This document shows, piece after piece, positions 9,447 to 29,303 of a DNA stretch of 39,893 nucleotides. A program made the position numbers and the translations under genes. Source of the stretch: Enterobacter sichuanensis (GTDB lineage Bacteria > Pseudomonadota > Gammaproteobacteria > Enterobacterales > Enterobacteriaceae). Position 1 is the first letter of the stretch, and the number at the start of each line of letters is the position of its first letter. The notes beneath the pieces were generated by a model. The model made no database searches. It was not told where the DNA came from and worked only from the letters and a program-made list of their open reading frames with translations. The stretch is from contig NZ_POVL01000046.1 of assembly GCF_002939185.1 (NCBI RefSeq), forward strand, positions 1-39,893. Reading direction: 5' to 3'.

Positions 9447-9662
9447 TCAACAGCTTAAAGCGGGAAGGCCAGTGGTAAAGAAGCGATTCGCTTGTTTGCC
9501 ACTGGCCTCCCAGTTACCCCGTTTTGCATGTTTATCTTTGCGCAGATAACTTCCTTTCCCTTTTTTATTCTTCTCAACACGCTGTCTGAATAACGGGTCG
9601 TGAAGTAACGCCTCAATGGCATTGTCCTTAATTTGTCCTTTCGTGTGCTGATAGCGGCTCAT
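9447..9662 (-). CDS. arfA: Alternative ribosome-rescue factor ArfA
   Basis: A 71-residue basic protein matching E. coli ArfA (72 residues). ArfA enters ribosomes stalled at the end of nonstop mRNAs and recruits release factor 2, as a backup for tmRNA. The first 50 residues, with the KNKKGKGSY segment, are highly conserved, while the tail is variable and ends in a hydrophobic TTGLPALSC. In E. coli the mRNA is cut within a hairpin so that the active protein is made from a stopless message; the same hairpin is present here from codon 51 on. It has its own candidate promoter and abuts mscL tail to tail. Confidence 0.95.
   Translation of the reverse strand: MSRYQHTKGQIKDNAIEALLHDPLFRQRVEKNKKGKGSYLRKDKHAKRGNWEASGKQANRFFTTGLPALSC
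9462..9511 (-). promoter_or_regulatory. Long hairpin within arfA mRNA (RNase III target type)
   Basis: GGCCAGTGG (9467-9475) pairs with CCACTGGCC (9499-9507). The stem extends outward through an A-T pair and three G-C pairs with one bulged A, and inward through AAA/TTT and AAGCG/CGCTT around an ATT loop, about 21 pairs in all. It lies inside the last third of arfA. In E. coli an equivalent structure is cleaved by RNase III or terminates transcription, producing nonstop arfA mRNA that tmRNA normally removes. Confidence 0.85.
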
Positions 9663-9694
9663 AATTTCTCCTGAGCATGGTGAATGACGACGGG

Positions 9695-9723
9695 AGTCTA
9701 GACCCGGATGGACTAAAAATCAA
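9695..9723 (-). promoter_or_regulatory. Candidate arfA promoter
   Basis: On the minus strand TTGATT (9718-9723) and TAGACT (9695-9700) are separated by 17 bp. The -35 overlaps the zntR stop codon, and the arfA ATG is about 33 bp beyond the -10. Confidence 0.5.
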
Positions 9724-10145
9724 CAGCCCTCAGTTTCTCCACTGGCACCCTGTTCAAGGGCTTCAAGAATTGAACAATAAATACTGCTGTGGGCCGTACC
9801 GCAGCAGGCATCATTCAGCCTCTGCAGAGAACGCTGCATGGTTTGCAGCTCCTGAATGCGCGCTTCAACTTCATCCAGCCGAGCCTGCACAATACTTTTA
9901 GATTCCTGACAGGTGTGATGTTCGGGATCGATGCGGATCGATAATAATTCCCGGATCGCGTCCAGCGTAAAGCCGAGCTGACGCGCATAACGAATGAACC
10001 GCAGGCGCTGAAGATCGTTATCGGTGTAAAGGCGAAAGCCACCTTCAGTCCGAACTTCATGATCGATCATCTGCTGCTTTTCATAATACCGGATAGTATC
10101 CGGCGTGACGTTCGCGAGCTTCGCAAGTTCACCAATGCGGTACAT
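9720..10145 (-). CDS. zntR: Zn(II)-responsive MerR-family regulator ZntR
   Basis: A 141-residue regulator matching E. coli ZntR, which activates the zinc exporter gene zntA by untwisting its promoter when zinc is bound. The MerR-type winged helix occupies residues 1-70 (YRIGELAKL, TIRYYEKQ), followed by a dimerisation helix. The zinc ligands are all present: C79, C114, C115, H119, C124 and C141. It starts 2 bp after yhdN and is probably co-transcribed with it. zntA is not in the window. Confidence 0.96.
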   Translation of the reverse strand: MYRIGELAKLANVTPDTIRYYEKQQMIDHEVRTEGGFRLYTDNDLQRLRFIRYARQLGFTLDAIRELLSIRIDPEHHTCQESKSIVQARLDEVEARIQELQTMQRSLQRLNDACCGTAHSSIYCSILEALEQGASGETEGC

Positions 10146-10147
10146 AG

Positions 10148-10516
10148 CTACTCCTCGTTTATTTTCTGCATCAATCTTTCACTGTATTCACCGCGCAGAA
10201 AATCTGTATTTATCCCTGCCTGGCGCAGCTTGAGTTCAAGCAGCGCGAGCCTGCGGCTAAGTTCAGCGTGTCGAGGATCGTCCTGATGGATCCCTTTGAG
10301 GAGATCGGCCATTTCGACAGCCTCTCTGCGTTGTTCAAGCTCCGGGGGAAGACAACCTGCATTTTTCAGTAACCGATATCCGGCCCTTAGTTCCGGGGCA
10401 ATGTGTGAATCATCATCCAGCACAAGTGGTTCGCCGCTTCCCGGAAGATCGTCGAATTCGCCTTTCTTTTGGGCATCGCAAATATGGCGTTCTGCCCACT
10501 GGTCAAGCAACCACAT
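10148..10516 (-). CDS. yhdN: YhdN, DUF1992 (DnaJ-C28-like) protein
   Basis: A 122-residue protein matching E. coli YhdN. The whole chain is the DUF1992 domain, also found in the DNAJC28 family: WAERHI...AQKKGEFDDLPGSGEPL followed by ELRAGYRLLKNAG and a charged helical C-terminus. The function is unknown. It is immediately upstream of zntR. A TACAAT -10-like element lies about 50 bp upstream, just past the rplQ terminator, but no good -35 accompanies it, so its promoter is not assigned. Confidence 0.9.
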   Translation of the reverse strand: MWLLDQWAERHICDAQKKGEFDDLPGSGEPLVLDDDSHIAPELRAGYRLLKNAGCLPPELEQRREAVEMADLLKGIHQDDPRHAELSRRLALLELKLRQAGINTDFLRGEYSERLMQKINEE

Positions 10517-10582
10517 TATCAGCTCCAGGGGATGAACAGAATTAATACAAACATTGTAGAGAAGTGGGGGTATCGCGGATAT

Positions 10583-10610
10583 AAAAAAACCCGCCGGAGC
10601 GGGTTTTTTT
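10583..10610 (-). terminator. Alpha operon terminator (bidirectional)
   Basis: CCCGC (10590-10594) pairs with GCGGG (10599-10603) around a CGGA loop, flanked by seven A and seven T, so the structure works on either strand. It lies 14 bp past the rplQ stop and ends the alpha operon before yhdN. Confidence 0.95.
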
Positions 10611-10623
10611 ACGTTACTGCAGA

Positions 10624-11031
<408 letters not shown>

Positions 11032-11047
11032 TTAACCTGTGATCCGG

Positions 11048-12037
11048 TTACTCGTCAGCAATGCTTGCCGGTGGCCAGTTTTCCAGGCGCATGCCCAGAG
11101 ACAGACCACGTGAAGCCAGCACGTCTTTAATCTCGGTAAGAGATTTTTTACCCAGGTTCGGCGTTTTCAGCAACTCAACCTCGGTACGCTGTACCAGATC
11201 ACCGATATAGTGGATAGCTTCTGCCTTGAGGCAGTTAGCAGAGCGGACAGTCAATTCGAGATCGTCAACAGGGCGCAGCAGGATCGGATCGAATTCTGGT
11301 TTCTCTTCTTTCACTTCCGGCTGACGAACATCACGTAAGTCAACGAAAGCTTCCAGTTGTTCTGCCAGGATGGTTGCCGCACGACGAATCGCCTCTTCAG
11401 GATCGATTGTGCCGTTGGTTTCCATTTCGATGACCAGCTTGTCCAGGTCGGTACGCTGTTCTACACGCGCTGCTTCAACATTGTAGGCAATACGCTCTAC
11501 AGGGCTGTAGCATGCGTCGACCAGCAGACGGCCGATTGGGCGCTCATCTTCTTCCGAATGAATTCGGGCAGAAGCCGGCACATAACCACGACCGCGCTGA
11601 ACTTTGATACGCATGCTAATAGCTGCGTTCTCATCGGTCAGGTGGCAGATCACGTGCTGCGGCTTGACGATTTCAACATCACCGTCGTGGGTGATGTCGG
11701 CTGCAGTCACAGGGCCAATGCCAGATTTATTCAGAGTAAGAATAACTTCATCTTTACCCTGAACTCTCACCGCCAGCCCTTTCAGGTTGAGCAGGATTTC
11801 AAGGATATCTTCCTGAACGCCTTCTTTGGTGCTGTACTCATGAAGTACACCATCAATCTCAACCTCGGTCACCGCGCAACCCGGCATCGATGAGAGCAGA
11901 ATACGGCGCAGTGCGTTACCCAGAGTATGGCCAAAGCCACGCTCTAAAGGCTCAAGGGTCACCTTGGCGTGCGTCGAACTCACTTGCTCGATATCTACCA
12001 GGCGCGGTTTTAGAAACTCTGTCACAGAACCCTGCAT
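11048..12037 (-). CDS. rpoA: RNA polymerase alpha subunit
   Basis: A 329-residue alpha subunit. The N-terminal domain (about 1-235) dimerises and nucleates polymerase assembly. An acidic linker ([10 protein letters not shown]) leads to the C-terminal domain from about 249, which keeps the [11 protein letters not shown] segment whose arginine (R265 in E. coli numbering) contacts UP-element DNA and regulators, and the helix-hairpin-helix [14 protein letters not shown]. It lies between rpsD and rplQ and is controlled indirectly by S4 through the alpha leader. Confidence 0.99.
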
Positions 12038-12062
12038 TGTGTCCTCTCTTTGGTACTAAGCT

Positions 12063-12686
<624 letters not shown>

Positions 12687-12715
12687 CTATCTCCAACTAA
12701 CCTAAAAAACGAGCG

Positions 12716-13108
<393 letters not shown>

Positions 13109-13121
13109 TCAATCACCCCGA

Positions 13122-13560
<439 letters not shown>

Positions 13561-13577
13561 CAAAAGATTGGCTGGCT

Positions 13578-13606
13578 AATCTAGCCAGCTCAACCCAACT
13601 TTGCAA
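13578..13606 (-). promoter_or_regulatory. Alpha operon promoter
   Basis: On the minus strand TTGCAA (13601-13606) and TAGATT (13578-13583) are 17 bp apart, about 100 bp before rpsM and 19 bp past the rpmJ stop. The -10 lies within a GCTGGCT...AGCCAGC inverted repeat, as in E. coli. Confidence 0.88.
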
Positions 13607-13624
13607 GAAAAATATGCGAAATAA

Positions 13625-15104
<1,480 letters not shown>

Positions 15105-15111
15105 CTGCTAC

Positions 15112-16245
<1,134 letters not shown>

Positions 16246-16250
16246 CTACC

Positions 16251-17558
<1,308 letters not shown>

Positions 17559-17582
17559 TTACTCCCGTGATTCAATTGGTAA

Positions 17583-17888
<306 letters not shown>

Positions 17889-17902
17889 TCAGTAACCCTA
17901 CC

Positions 17903-19165
<1,263 letters not shown>

Positions 19166-19233
19166 CTAATGTCAACTACTACCTGAGACTCTAAAATCAG
19201 AGCCGTTAAAAAGCCCCATATCGAGGGCGCGGC

Positions 19234-19262
19234 ATTATAACACCGCTTCTGCAATATGGGTA
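19234..19262 (-). promoter_or_regulatory. spc operon promoter
   Basis: On the minus strand a perfect TATAAT (19234-19239) has a weak TACCCA -35 (19257-19262) at 17 bp and a GC-rich stretch just downstream, closely resembling E. coli P-spc. It lies between the S10 operon terminator and rplN. Confidence 0.85.
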
Positions 19263-19263
19263 G

Positions 19264-19297
19264 AAAAAATAAACGGCTCATCGCTGAGCCGTTTATT
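19264..19297 (-). terminator. S10 operon terminator
   Basis: AATAAACGGCTCA (19268-19280) pairs perfectly with TGAGCCGTTTATT (19285-19297) around a 4-base loop. Read on the minus strand it is followed by TTTTTT. It lies 22 bp past the rpsQ stop and ends, or partly ends, the S10 operon just before the spc promoter. Confidence 0.95.
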
Positions 19298-19319
19298 CGT
19301 ATTGAGAACGCGTACTGTA

Positions 19320-21248
<1,929 letters not shown>

Positions 21249-21253
21249 CTACC

Positions 21254-21535
<282 letters not shown>

Positions 21536-21548
21536 TTATCCTCTAAAA

Positions 21549-23944
<2,396 letters not shown>

Positions 23945-23964
23945 TCAATCGCTCGATGACCTGA

Positions 23965-24445
<481 letters not shown>

Positions 24446-24451
24446 CCGCGC

Positions 24452-24479
24452 ATTATACGTATTTACGGACGTAATGCAA
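24452..24479 (-). promoter_or_regulatory. S10 operon promoter
   Basis: On the minus strand TTGCAT (24474-24479) and TATAAT (24452-24457) are 16 bp apart, followed by GCGCGGGC, a GC-rich discriminator like that of other stringently controlled ribosomal promoters. It begins only about 41 bp after the gspB stop codon. Confidence 0.9.
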
Positions 24480-24520
24480 GCCGACTGTGTCGATATTAAC
24501 CAACCTTTCGACGAGACCGT

Positions 24521-24898
24521 TTATTGACGGTCGATATCAGCCATCGCCTGCTTTACCCGGGCCCGGAGATCGGCGTTGATTTCAGGTGCCTCTGGCGTCG
24601 CTGGCGGCTCATCAACACGCTCTTCAAAGACCGTCTCTTCCCCCTCTTCTTCGGGTACGGGCAAGGGGCGTTTCTTATAGACATAGTGTGCATCTGACAG
24701 GTAATAGGCTTGAGGGGCGGTCTCTGCGCGAGACGGCAGAGAGAACCCGCAGCTAATATAATAGCCCGTCAAAACGCAGCCAGTACCATACGTTAGCCAG
24801 AGAAAGCCTCCCCAAACGCAACGCCAAAAGGTCACCGGCATGTCTGGACGGATAAAAATGTCGCCCCCGCACGGATACACTTCTTTTTTATTACTCAT
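24521..24898 (-). CDS. gspB: Type II secretion protein GspB
   Basis: A 125-residue bitopic inner-membrane protein: a short cytoplasmic start, one transmembrane segment at about 25-48 (FWRCVWGGFLWLTYGTGCVL...), then a periplasmic part rich in proline and glutamate (PVPEEEGEETVFEE). In this family GspB works with the ATPase GspA to place the secretin in the peptidoglycan. It overlaps the gspA stop by 4 bp. Identification relies on position, topology and resemblance to E. coli GspB. The stop lies inside a perfect 6-bp inverted repeat (24515-24532) without a T-run. Confidence 0.82.
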   Translation of the reverse strand: MSNKKEVYPCGGDIFIRPDMPVTFWRCVWGGFLWLTYGTGCVLTGYYISCGFSLPSRAETAPQAYYLSDAHYVYKKRPLPVPEEEGEETVFEERVDEPPATPEAPEINADLRARVKQAMADIDRQ

Positions 24899-26367
24899 CT
24901 CTTTTCCTCATCCTGAGCTAGCGTCGGACTCTCCCCCAGCGCCTGCCAGAGACGAATAAGCGAGAGTTGCCCCATCACACCATCCGCTTTAATCTTGTGT
25001 TGGGTCTGAAACTGACGCACTTTTTCAGCTAACAGCGGACTCCACTCTCCTGTCCCCTCTGCGTCAACACTTAACAGCCGGCTCAGCATCGTATCGAGCC
25101 AGACAATATCGTCGGGACTGCTTTTCCTTGTTATGCTCGCATTACCCTCCGGCGAGGGTTTCCACATCCGCGTCGAGCTTCCCGTCCATACCGTGCTAAA
25201 CCAGGTCTTATCCACAATCCACGTGTGACTGCCGGTAAGCACGGTAAACGTCTTATCCCCTCCTCCGATGACCACCACCGGCAACAGGAGAGTCTCCATT
25301 TTCAGTGTGGCTATCCAGGGAAGGCCCTGGTACTGCAGCGTCTCGAGAGTGTCATTGCCGGAGAGACAGGCCATCCCGCCCCGGTACGCCTGATCGCACC
25401 ATGCTTCACCGTTGTCTACCTCATAACCCCAAACACGATAAAGTAACGCGAGCGATTCACTGGTAGACATAATCTCTGATGTCAATGTCAAAGGAGGAGA
25501 GGCGGGCCGGGATGACGCAATGGACAGCAGGCTCTCTGGCTCCGGCAGCCAGCGGGACAAAGGATGAGAGAAATACCGGCCTGCGGCCCCACACAGCACC
25601 GCCACAACGATTAACGCCAGGCAAGTCCGGCGAGGATGGTGCGTCGCGGGTAAATAGCGCAAGGCAGCTTGCTGCAGCGCCGGCGCAACAGCAGCCTGCT
25701 CTTCTTTATTACGAAGAATAAATTCTCCTGTCCGGGCGACAAAATGGAGATTGCCGTGACAGCGACGCATAACCTCTCTAACGAAGCGCTCCGCCAGTAC
25801 ACCCGACTCCCCAGGTTCAATGCCAGCATGAGCAGCAATGACCTCCCGGCAATCCTCCTTGTCCGGGAAAGGTATCTCGAACCATACCGGGTGCAATTTC
25901 CGCAGGCGGCGCTGCAAACGGTGACCAAATGTCCCGGTTAATAACAATCGGGCGTTTGGCATGATGGCGATAAAATCCTGAACCGTTGACATCAGCCTGT
26001 TACCGGCGCGCTGGCCATCTTCCAGCACAAACAGCGGTAAGCCTTCCTTCATCTCCCCCATTACGCCAGACAGTCCACTCCAGATCGCGCCAAAGGAGAA
26101 TACCCGCCCGGTTAAGCCGCCCTCGATTTGGGTATCCGCCAGCACTATCCACTCCTGCTGGTATCCTTTACGGGTGAGTAGCCCTAGCGTCAGAGCGCGA
26201 TGCGCCCACGCAGCGACAACCCCCCGCGCAAGTAAGCTTTTCCCCGCCCCCTTTGCGCCGTGCAGTATTAGCCACGGTTCGTTGTTCAGCGTTGAAATAA
26301 GGGCGCACCGTAACAGGCGATGCCGTGTAGTATAAATAGCATTAAGTTCGTCCATGAATAATGACAT
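24895..26367 (-). CDS. gspA: Type II secretion ATPase GspA (ExeA family)
   Basis: A 490-residue protein with an N-terminal AAA+ ATPase, Walker A GAKGAGKS at 37-44 and Walker B-like FVLED at 113-117, followed by an LLLTG sensor-like strand. One transmembrane segment lies at about 248-264, then a periplasmic half ends in a peptidoglycan-binding repeat (about 435-480: KVRQFQTQHKIKADGVMGQLSLIRLWQAL). In Aeromonas, ExeAB uses this arrangement to build the secretin through the cell wall. The start could instead be the ATG at 26355 (MDELNA). It diverges from gspC. Confidence 0.9.
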   Translation of the reverse strand: MSLFMDELNAIYTTRHRLLRCALISTLNNEPWLILHGAKGAGKSLLARGVVAAWAHRALTLGLLTRKGYQQEWIVLADTQIEGGLTGRVFSFGAIWSGLSGVMGEMKEGLPLFVLEDGQRAGNRLMSTVQDFIAIMPNARLLLTGTFGHRLQRRLRKLHPVWFEIPFPDKEDCREVIAAHAGIEPGESGVLAERFVREVMRRCHGNLHFVARTGEFILRNKEEQAAVAPALQQAALRYLPATHHPRRTCLALIVVAVLCGAAGRYFSHPLSRWLPEPESLLSIASSRPASPPLTLTSEIMSTSESLALLYRVWGYEVDNGEAWCDQAYRGGMACLSGNDTLETLQYQGLPWIATLKMETLLLPVVVIGGGDKTFTVLTGSHTWIVDKTWFSTVWTGSSTRMWKPSPEGNASITRKSSPDDIVWLDTMLSRLLSVDAEGTGEWSPLLAEKVRQFQTQHKIKADGVMGQLSLIRLWQALGESPTLAQDEEKR

Positions 26368-26404
26368 CCCTGTACAATATCTTTTTCCTAAAGAGTGAAA
26401 GCTT

Positions 26405-26423
26405 GCGGCAAAACACTTGCCGC
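26405..26423. repeat. Perfect inverted repeat between gspA and gspC
   Basis: GCGGCAA (26405-26411), a five-base AACAC centre and TTGCCGC (26417-26423) form a perfect dyad. The right arm is the candidate -35 of gspC. It is a plausible operator for the divergent gspAB and gspC-O operons; the protein that might bind it is not identified. Confidence 0.6.
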
Positions 26424-26445
26424 CAACCCAGCCGAATTATATTAT
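26417..26445 (+). promoter_or_regulatory. Candidate gspC-O promoter
   Basis: TTGCCG (26417-26422, 4 of 6) and TATTAT (26440-26445, 5 of 6) are 17 bp apart in the A/T-rich divergent region, about 57 bp before the chosen gspC start. In E. coli K-12 the gsp genes are silenced by H-NS, and the A/T-rich DNA here would suit that. Confidence 0.5.
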
Positions 26446-26501
26446 CGCCATCCTTAACAATAAACAGATTGTGTTTTTTAGTCATACTAAATGATAAATT
26501 C

Positions 26502-27317
26502 ATGATGGCTATATTTAGAGCTTTAACCAACTATCCTCTTTATCGCATTCTGTGCGGCGTCATTATATTCATATGTATTATAACAATGTTAGCTTGCATA
26601 AACGCCGCATATTTCCTCTGGTCTGAAAATAATTCAACACCACAAAAGATTAAAAATATAAATTTAACAAATACACTAACAAATAAATATAAATGGAAAT
26701 TATCATCAACCGCGTCAGACACGATTAAAATGGAACAGACAACGAGAATAGAGGCGTTCCAGCTGCCTGATATCCGTTTACGCGGTATTATTCACAGTTC
26801 GGATAAATTAACCTCCCGAGCGATCCTGCAGGAGGCAGGAGAACAGAATGTCTATTCGGTTAATGCGACGCTTAAATCAGCGAATACCGTTAGTATCACA
26901 GCGATCTCTCAAAATCAGGTCACTTTCTCCTCCGGCGGGCACGAACAGCAGCTCACGCTGCTTTCAGAACTGAGTGTGTCTGACGCGCCCACCGAACCGA
27001 TCTCTGGCAATGAGGCTCAGACGAACATTCCCTTGTCGGAGTATATCCAGACCAGTCCCGTAGAAGATAAATATGCCTTGCGCGGATTACGTCTGTTACC
27101 CCGGAAGAATGCCACATCATTCGCACATGCCTCCCTTGAACCCGGTGATATCGCCGTTCAGCTGAATAATATTTCACTGACGAAGCGGGAGAACATCGCA
27201 AAAGCGCAGGACGTACTGAACCATCTTCAGCGCGTTCAATTCACTCTGATACGGAAATCATTGCCTCTGGTGATTAATGTTTCCGTTCAGCAGTTCCAGG
27301 AAGGAAAGGAAAATTAA
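26502..27317 (+). CDS. gspC: Type II secretion protein GspC
   Basis: A 271-residue bitopic inner-membrane protein linking the inner-membrane platform to the secretin. It has one transmembrane helix at about 17-38 (IIFICIITMLACINAAYFLW), a homology region (about 85-150: DIRLRGIIHSSDK..AILQE...QNVYSVNATL) that binds GspD, and a C-terminal PDZ-like domain (LRGLRLLPRKNATSFAHASLEPGDIAVQLNN). The frame stays open upstream to 26361, but the ATG at 26502 leaves room for a promoter and gives the length I recall for E. coli GspC. The first 250 bases are markedly A/T-rich compared with the rest of the operon. Confidence 0.9.
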   Translation: MMAIFRALTNYPLYRILCGVIIFICIITMLACINAAYFLWSENNSTPQKIKNINLTNTLTNKYKWKLSSTASDTIKMEQTTRIEAFQLPDIRLRGIIHSSDKLTSRAILQEAGEQNVYSVNATLKSANTVSITAISQNQVTFSSGGHEQQLTLLSELSVSDAPTEPISGNEAQTNIPLSEYIQTSPVEDKYALRGLRLLPRKNATSFAHASLEPGDIAVQLNNISLTKRENIAKAQDVLNHLQRVQFTLIRKSLPLVINVSVQQFQEGKEN

Positions 27318-29303
27318 ATGGTAAGGATGCCTTCTACCCGGAAAAGGAGAGCCCTTTCGCTGCTCTTTCTGCTCGCCATCACCGCGAAACCCGGATATCC
27401 CGCTGACTACACTGCAAACTTTAATGAGGCGGATATTCGAACCTTTGTCAGCATTGTGGGCCAAAACATGGGGAAGACCATTCTGATTGATCCCGATGTT
27501 CAAGCGACGATTTCTGTCAGAAGTGCAGATACATTTAATGAAGAGGAGTATTACCAGTTTTTCCTGAGCGTCCTCGACCTGTATGGCTTTTCACTTATAA
27601 GCCTTGATAATGGTTTACTGAAAGTGGTTCGTTCTGAAAAGGTGAAGACCCTGCCGGGAAAACTCACGAATGGGTCTATGCCCGGCAGAGGGGATGAACT
27701 GGTGACGCGTATCGTTTCGCTGGAAAATGTTCCCGCTCGGGCGTTATCCCCGCTGCTGCGTCAGATGCTGGATGGCGGGAACGTGGGTAACGTCGTGCAT
27801 TATGAACCCTCAAACACGCTGATCATCACCGGCAAGGCATCAACCGTTAATCGTCTGCTTGAGGTCGTTAAACGGGTCGATGTGATGGGTGATAAAAAAG
27901 AGCAGGTCATCCCCCTGAAATACGCATCGGCCAGCGATCTGGCTGACGTGCTCAATGACCTGGCGCGCGAGAGTGGAAAAGAGGCCCAACCCGCCACACT
28001 CCAGACGCGAGTCGTTGCCGACAAAAGAACGAATGCCCTCATTATCAGTGGGTCAGACCGCGCACGAGCGCGGATCCAACAGCTCGTTTCACGTCTCGAC
28101 ACGCAAGAGCAGGGGCAAGGCAATACCCGCGTCTGGTATCTGAAATATGCCAAAGCGGACAAACTTGTCGAGGTCCTGACGGGCGTCACGCAAAAATTGA
28201 CTGAGGAGAAAAACGGCGCCGCGAAAACGACCACCAGCAGCGGCAACGGTATATCCATTACTGCCGACGAACAGACGAACTCCCTGGTGGTCACCGCCGA
28301 CCAGGGGATTCTTCAGCAGCTGGATGAGGTCATCGCGAAACTGGACATCCGACGGGCGCAGGTGCTGGTTGAAGCCATCATCGTAGAAGTGCAGGACGGC
28401 AAAGGGCTGAATCTGGGCGTGCAGTGGGCTAATAAAAACGTGGGCGCTCAGCAGTTTACCAAAACCGGTCTCCCTATCTTTAACGCCGCGCAAGGTATCA
28501 GCGAATTTAAAGCTCAGGGCGGCATTACCAGCGACAATCCGGCATACGACCTCTTTAAAAATTATAACGGTCTCGCGGCAGGCTTCTTTAATGGCGACTG
28601 GGGCGTGCTGCTGACAGCGCTGAATACCGACAACAAAAACGATATTCTCTCGACACCCAGCATCGTCACCCTCGATAACAAAGAAGCGGCGTTCAACGTG
28701 GGCCAGGATGTTCCCGTACTTTCCGGCTCCCAGACCACCTCTGGCGATAATATTTACAGCACCGTCGAACGTAAAACAGTTGGCACCAAGCTGAAAGTCA
28801 CCCCGCAGATTAATGAGGGCGATTCGGTGCTGATGGAGATCGAGCAAGAGGTATCCAGCGTCGACACATCTGCCACCTCCTCATCACTTGGGCCGACATT
28901 CAATACCCGCACCATTCAGAATGCCGTACTGGTGAAGAGCGGTGAAACCGTCGTGCTTGGCGGTTTAATGGATGACGCAAGCAAACAGGAAGTTTCCAAA
29001 GTCCCTCTGCTGGGTGACATTCCCCTGATTGGGCAACTTTTCCGTTACACCTCAAATGAAAAAAGCAAACGCAATCTGATGGTCTTTATCCGCCCGACCA
29101 TTATCCGGGATGACGAAGTGTATCGCTCGCTGTCACGGGATAAATATACGGGTTTCAAAGAAATGCAGAAAGAGAGAAGCGACCAGCGCAGCGGCAAACT
29201 CATTAATGTAGATGATATCGAAACGCTGGATGACCGGGCGTTTAATAACACGCCCGCAATGCCTGCCGCTAAAAACCCTTTCAGCGGGGGTGAAGCGAAG
29301 TGA
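27318..29303 (+). CDS. gspD: Type II secretion secretin GspD
   Basis: A 661-residue outer-membrane secretin, the channel through which folded substrates leave. A signal peptide (basic RKRR, then LSLLFLLAITA) ends near residue 29. N0 is about 30-110, N1 128-190, N2 193-262 and N3 268-345, followed by the secretin domain from about 350 (VLVEAIIVEVQDG) with VPVLSGSQT, the GETVVLGGLMDD and VPLLGDIPLIGQLFR motifs. A hydrophilic tail of about 60 residues follows; whether it binds a pilotin cannot be told, and no pilotin gene is in the window. It begins directly after the gspC stop, with AGGAAAGGAAA upstream. Confidence 0.97.
   Translation: MVRMPSTRKRRALSLLFLLAITAKPGYPADYTANFNEADIRTFVSIVGQNMGKTILIDPDVQATISVRSADTFNEEEYYQFFLSVLDLYGFSLISLDNGLLKVVRSEKVKTLPGKLTNGSMPGRGDELVTRIVSLENVPARALSPLLRQMLDGGNVGNVVHYEPSNTLIITGKASTVNRLLEVVKRVDVMGDKKEQVIPLKYASASDLADVLNDLARESGKEAQPATLQTRVVADKRTNALIISGSDRARARIQQLVSRLDTQEQGQGNTRVWYLKYAKADKLVEVLTGVTQKLTEEKNGAAKTTTSSGNGISITADEQTNSLVVTADQGILQQLDEVIAKLDIRRAQVLVEAIIVEVQDGKGLNLGVQWANKNVGAQQFTKTGLPIFNAAQGISEFKAQGGITSDNPAYDLFKNYNGLAAGFFNGDWGVLLTALNTDNKNDILSTPSIVTLDNKEAAFNVGQDVPVLSGSQTTSGDNIYSTVERKTVGTKLKVTPQINEGDSVLMEIEQEVSSVDTSATSSSLGPTFNTRTIQNAVLVKSGETVVLGGLMDDASKQEVSKVPLLGDIPLIGQLFRYTSNEKSKRNLMVFIRPTIIRDDEVYRSLSRDKYTGFKEMQKERSDQRSGKLINVDDIETLDDRAFNNTPAMPAAKNPFSGGEAK

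Noticed and set aside
9677..9901. Short plus-strand frame beside arfA and zntR
   Set aside because: Mostly antisense to zntR, no ribosome site, and no resemblance to known proteins.
13571..13590. GCTGGCT/AGCCAGC inverted repeat after rpmJ as a spc operon terminator
   Set aside because: It overlaps the alpha promoter -10, and the T-run after it on the minus strand is short and displaced, so a strong terminator was not called. It may still cause partial termination.
26361..26501. N-terminal extension of gspC by 47 codons
   Set aside because: It would overlap the start of divergent gspA and cover the whole promoter region, and a normal GspC starts shortly before its membrane helix.
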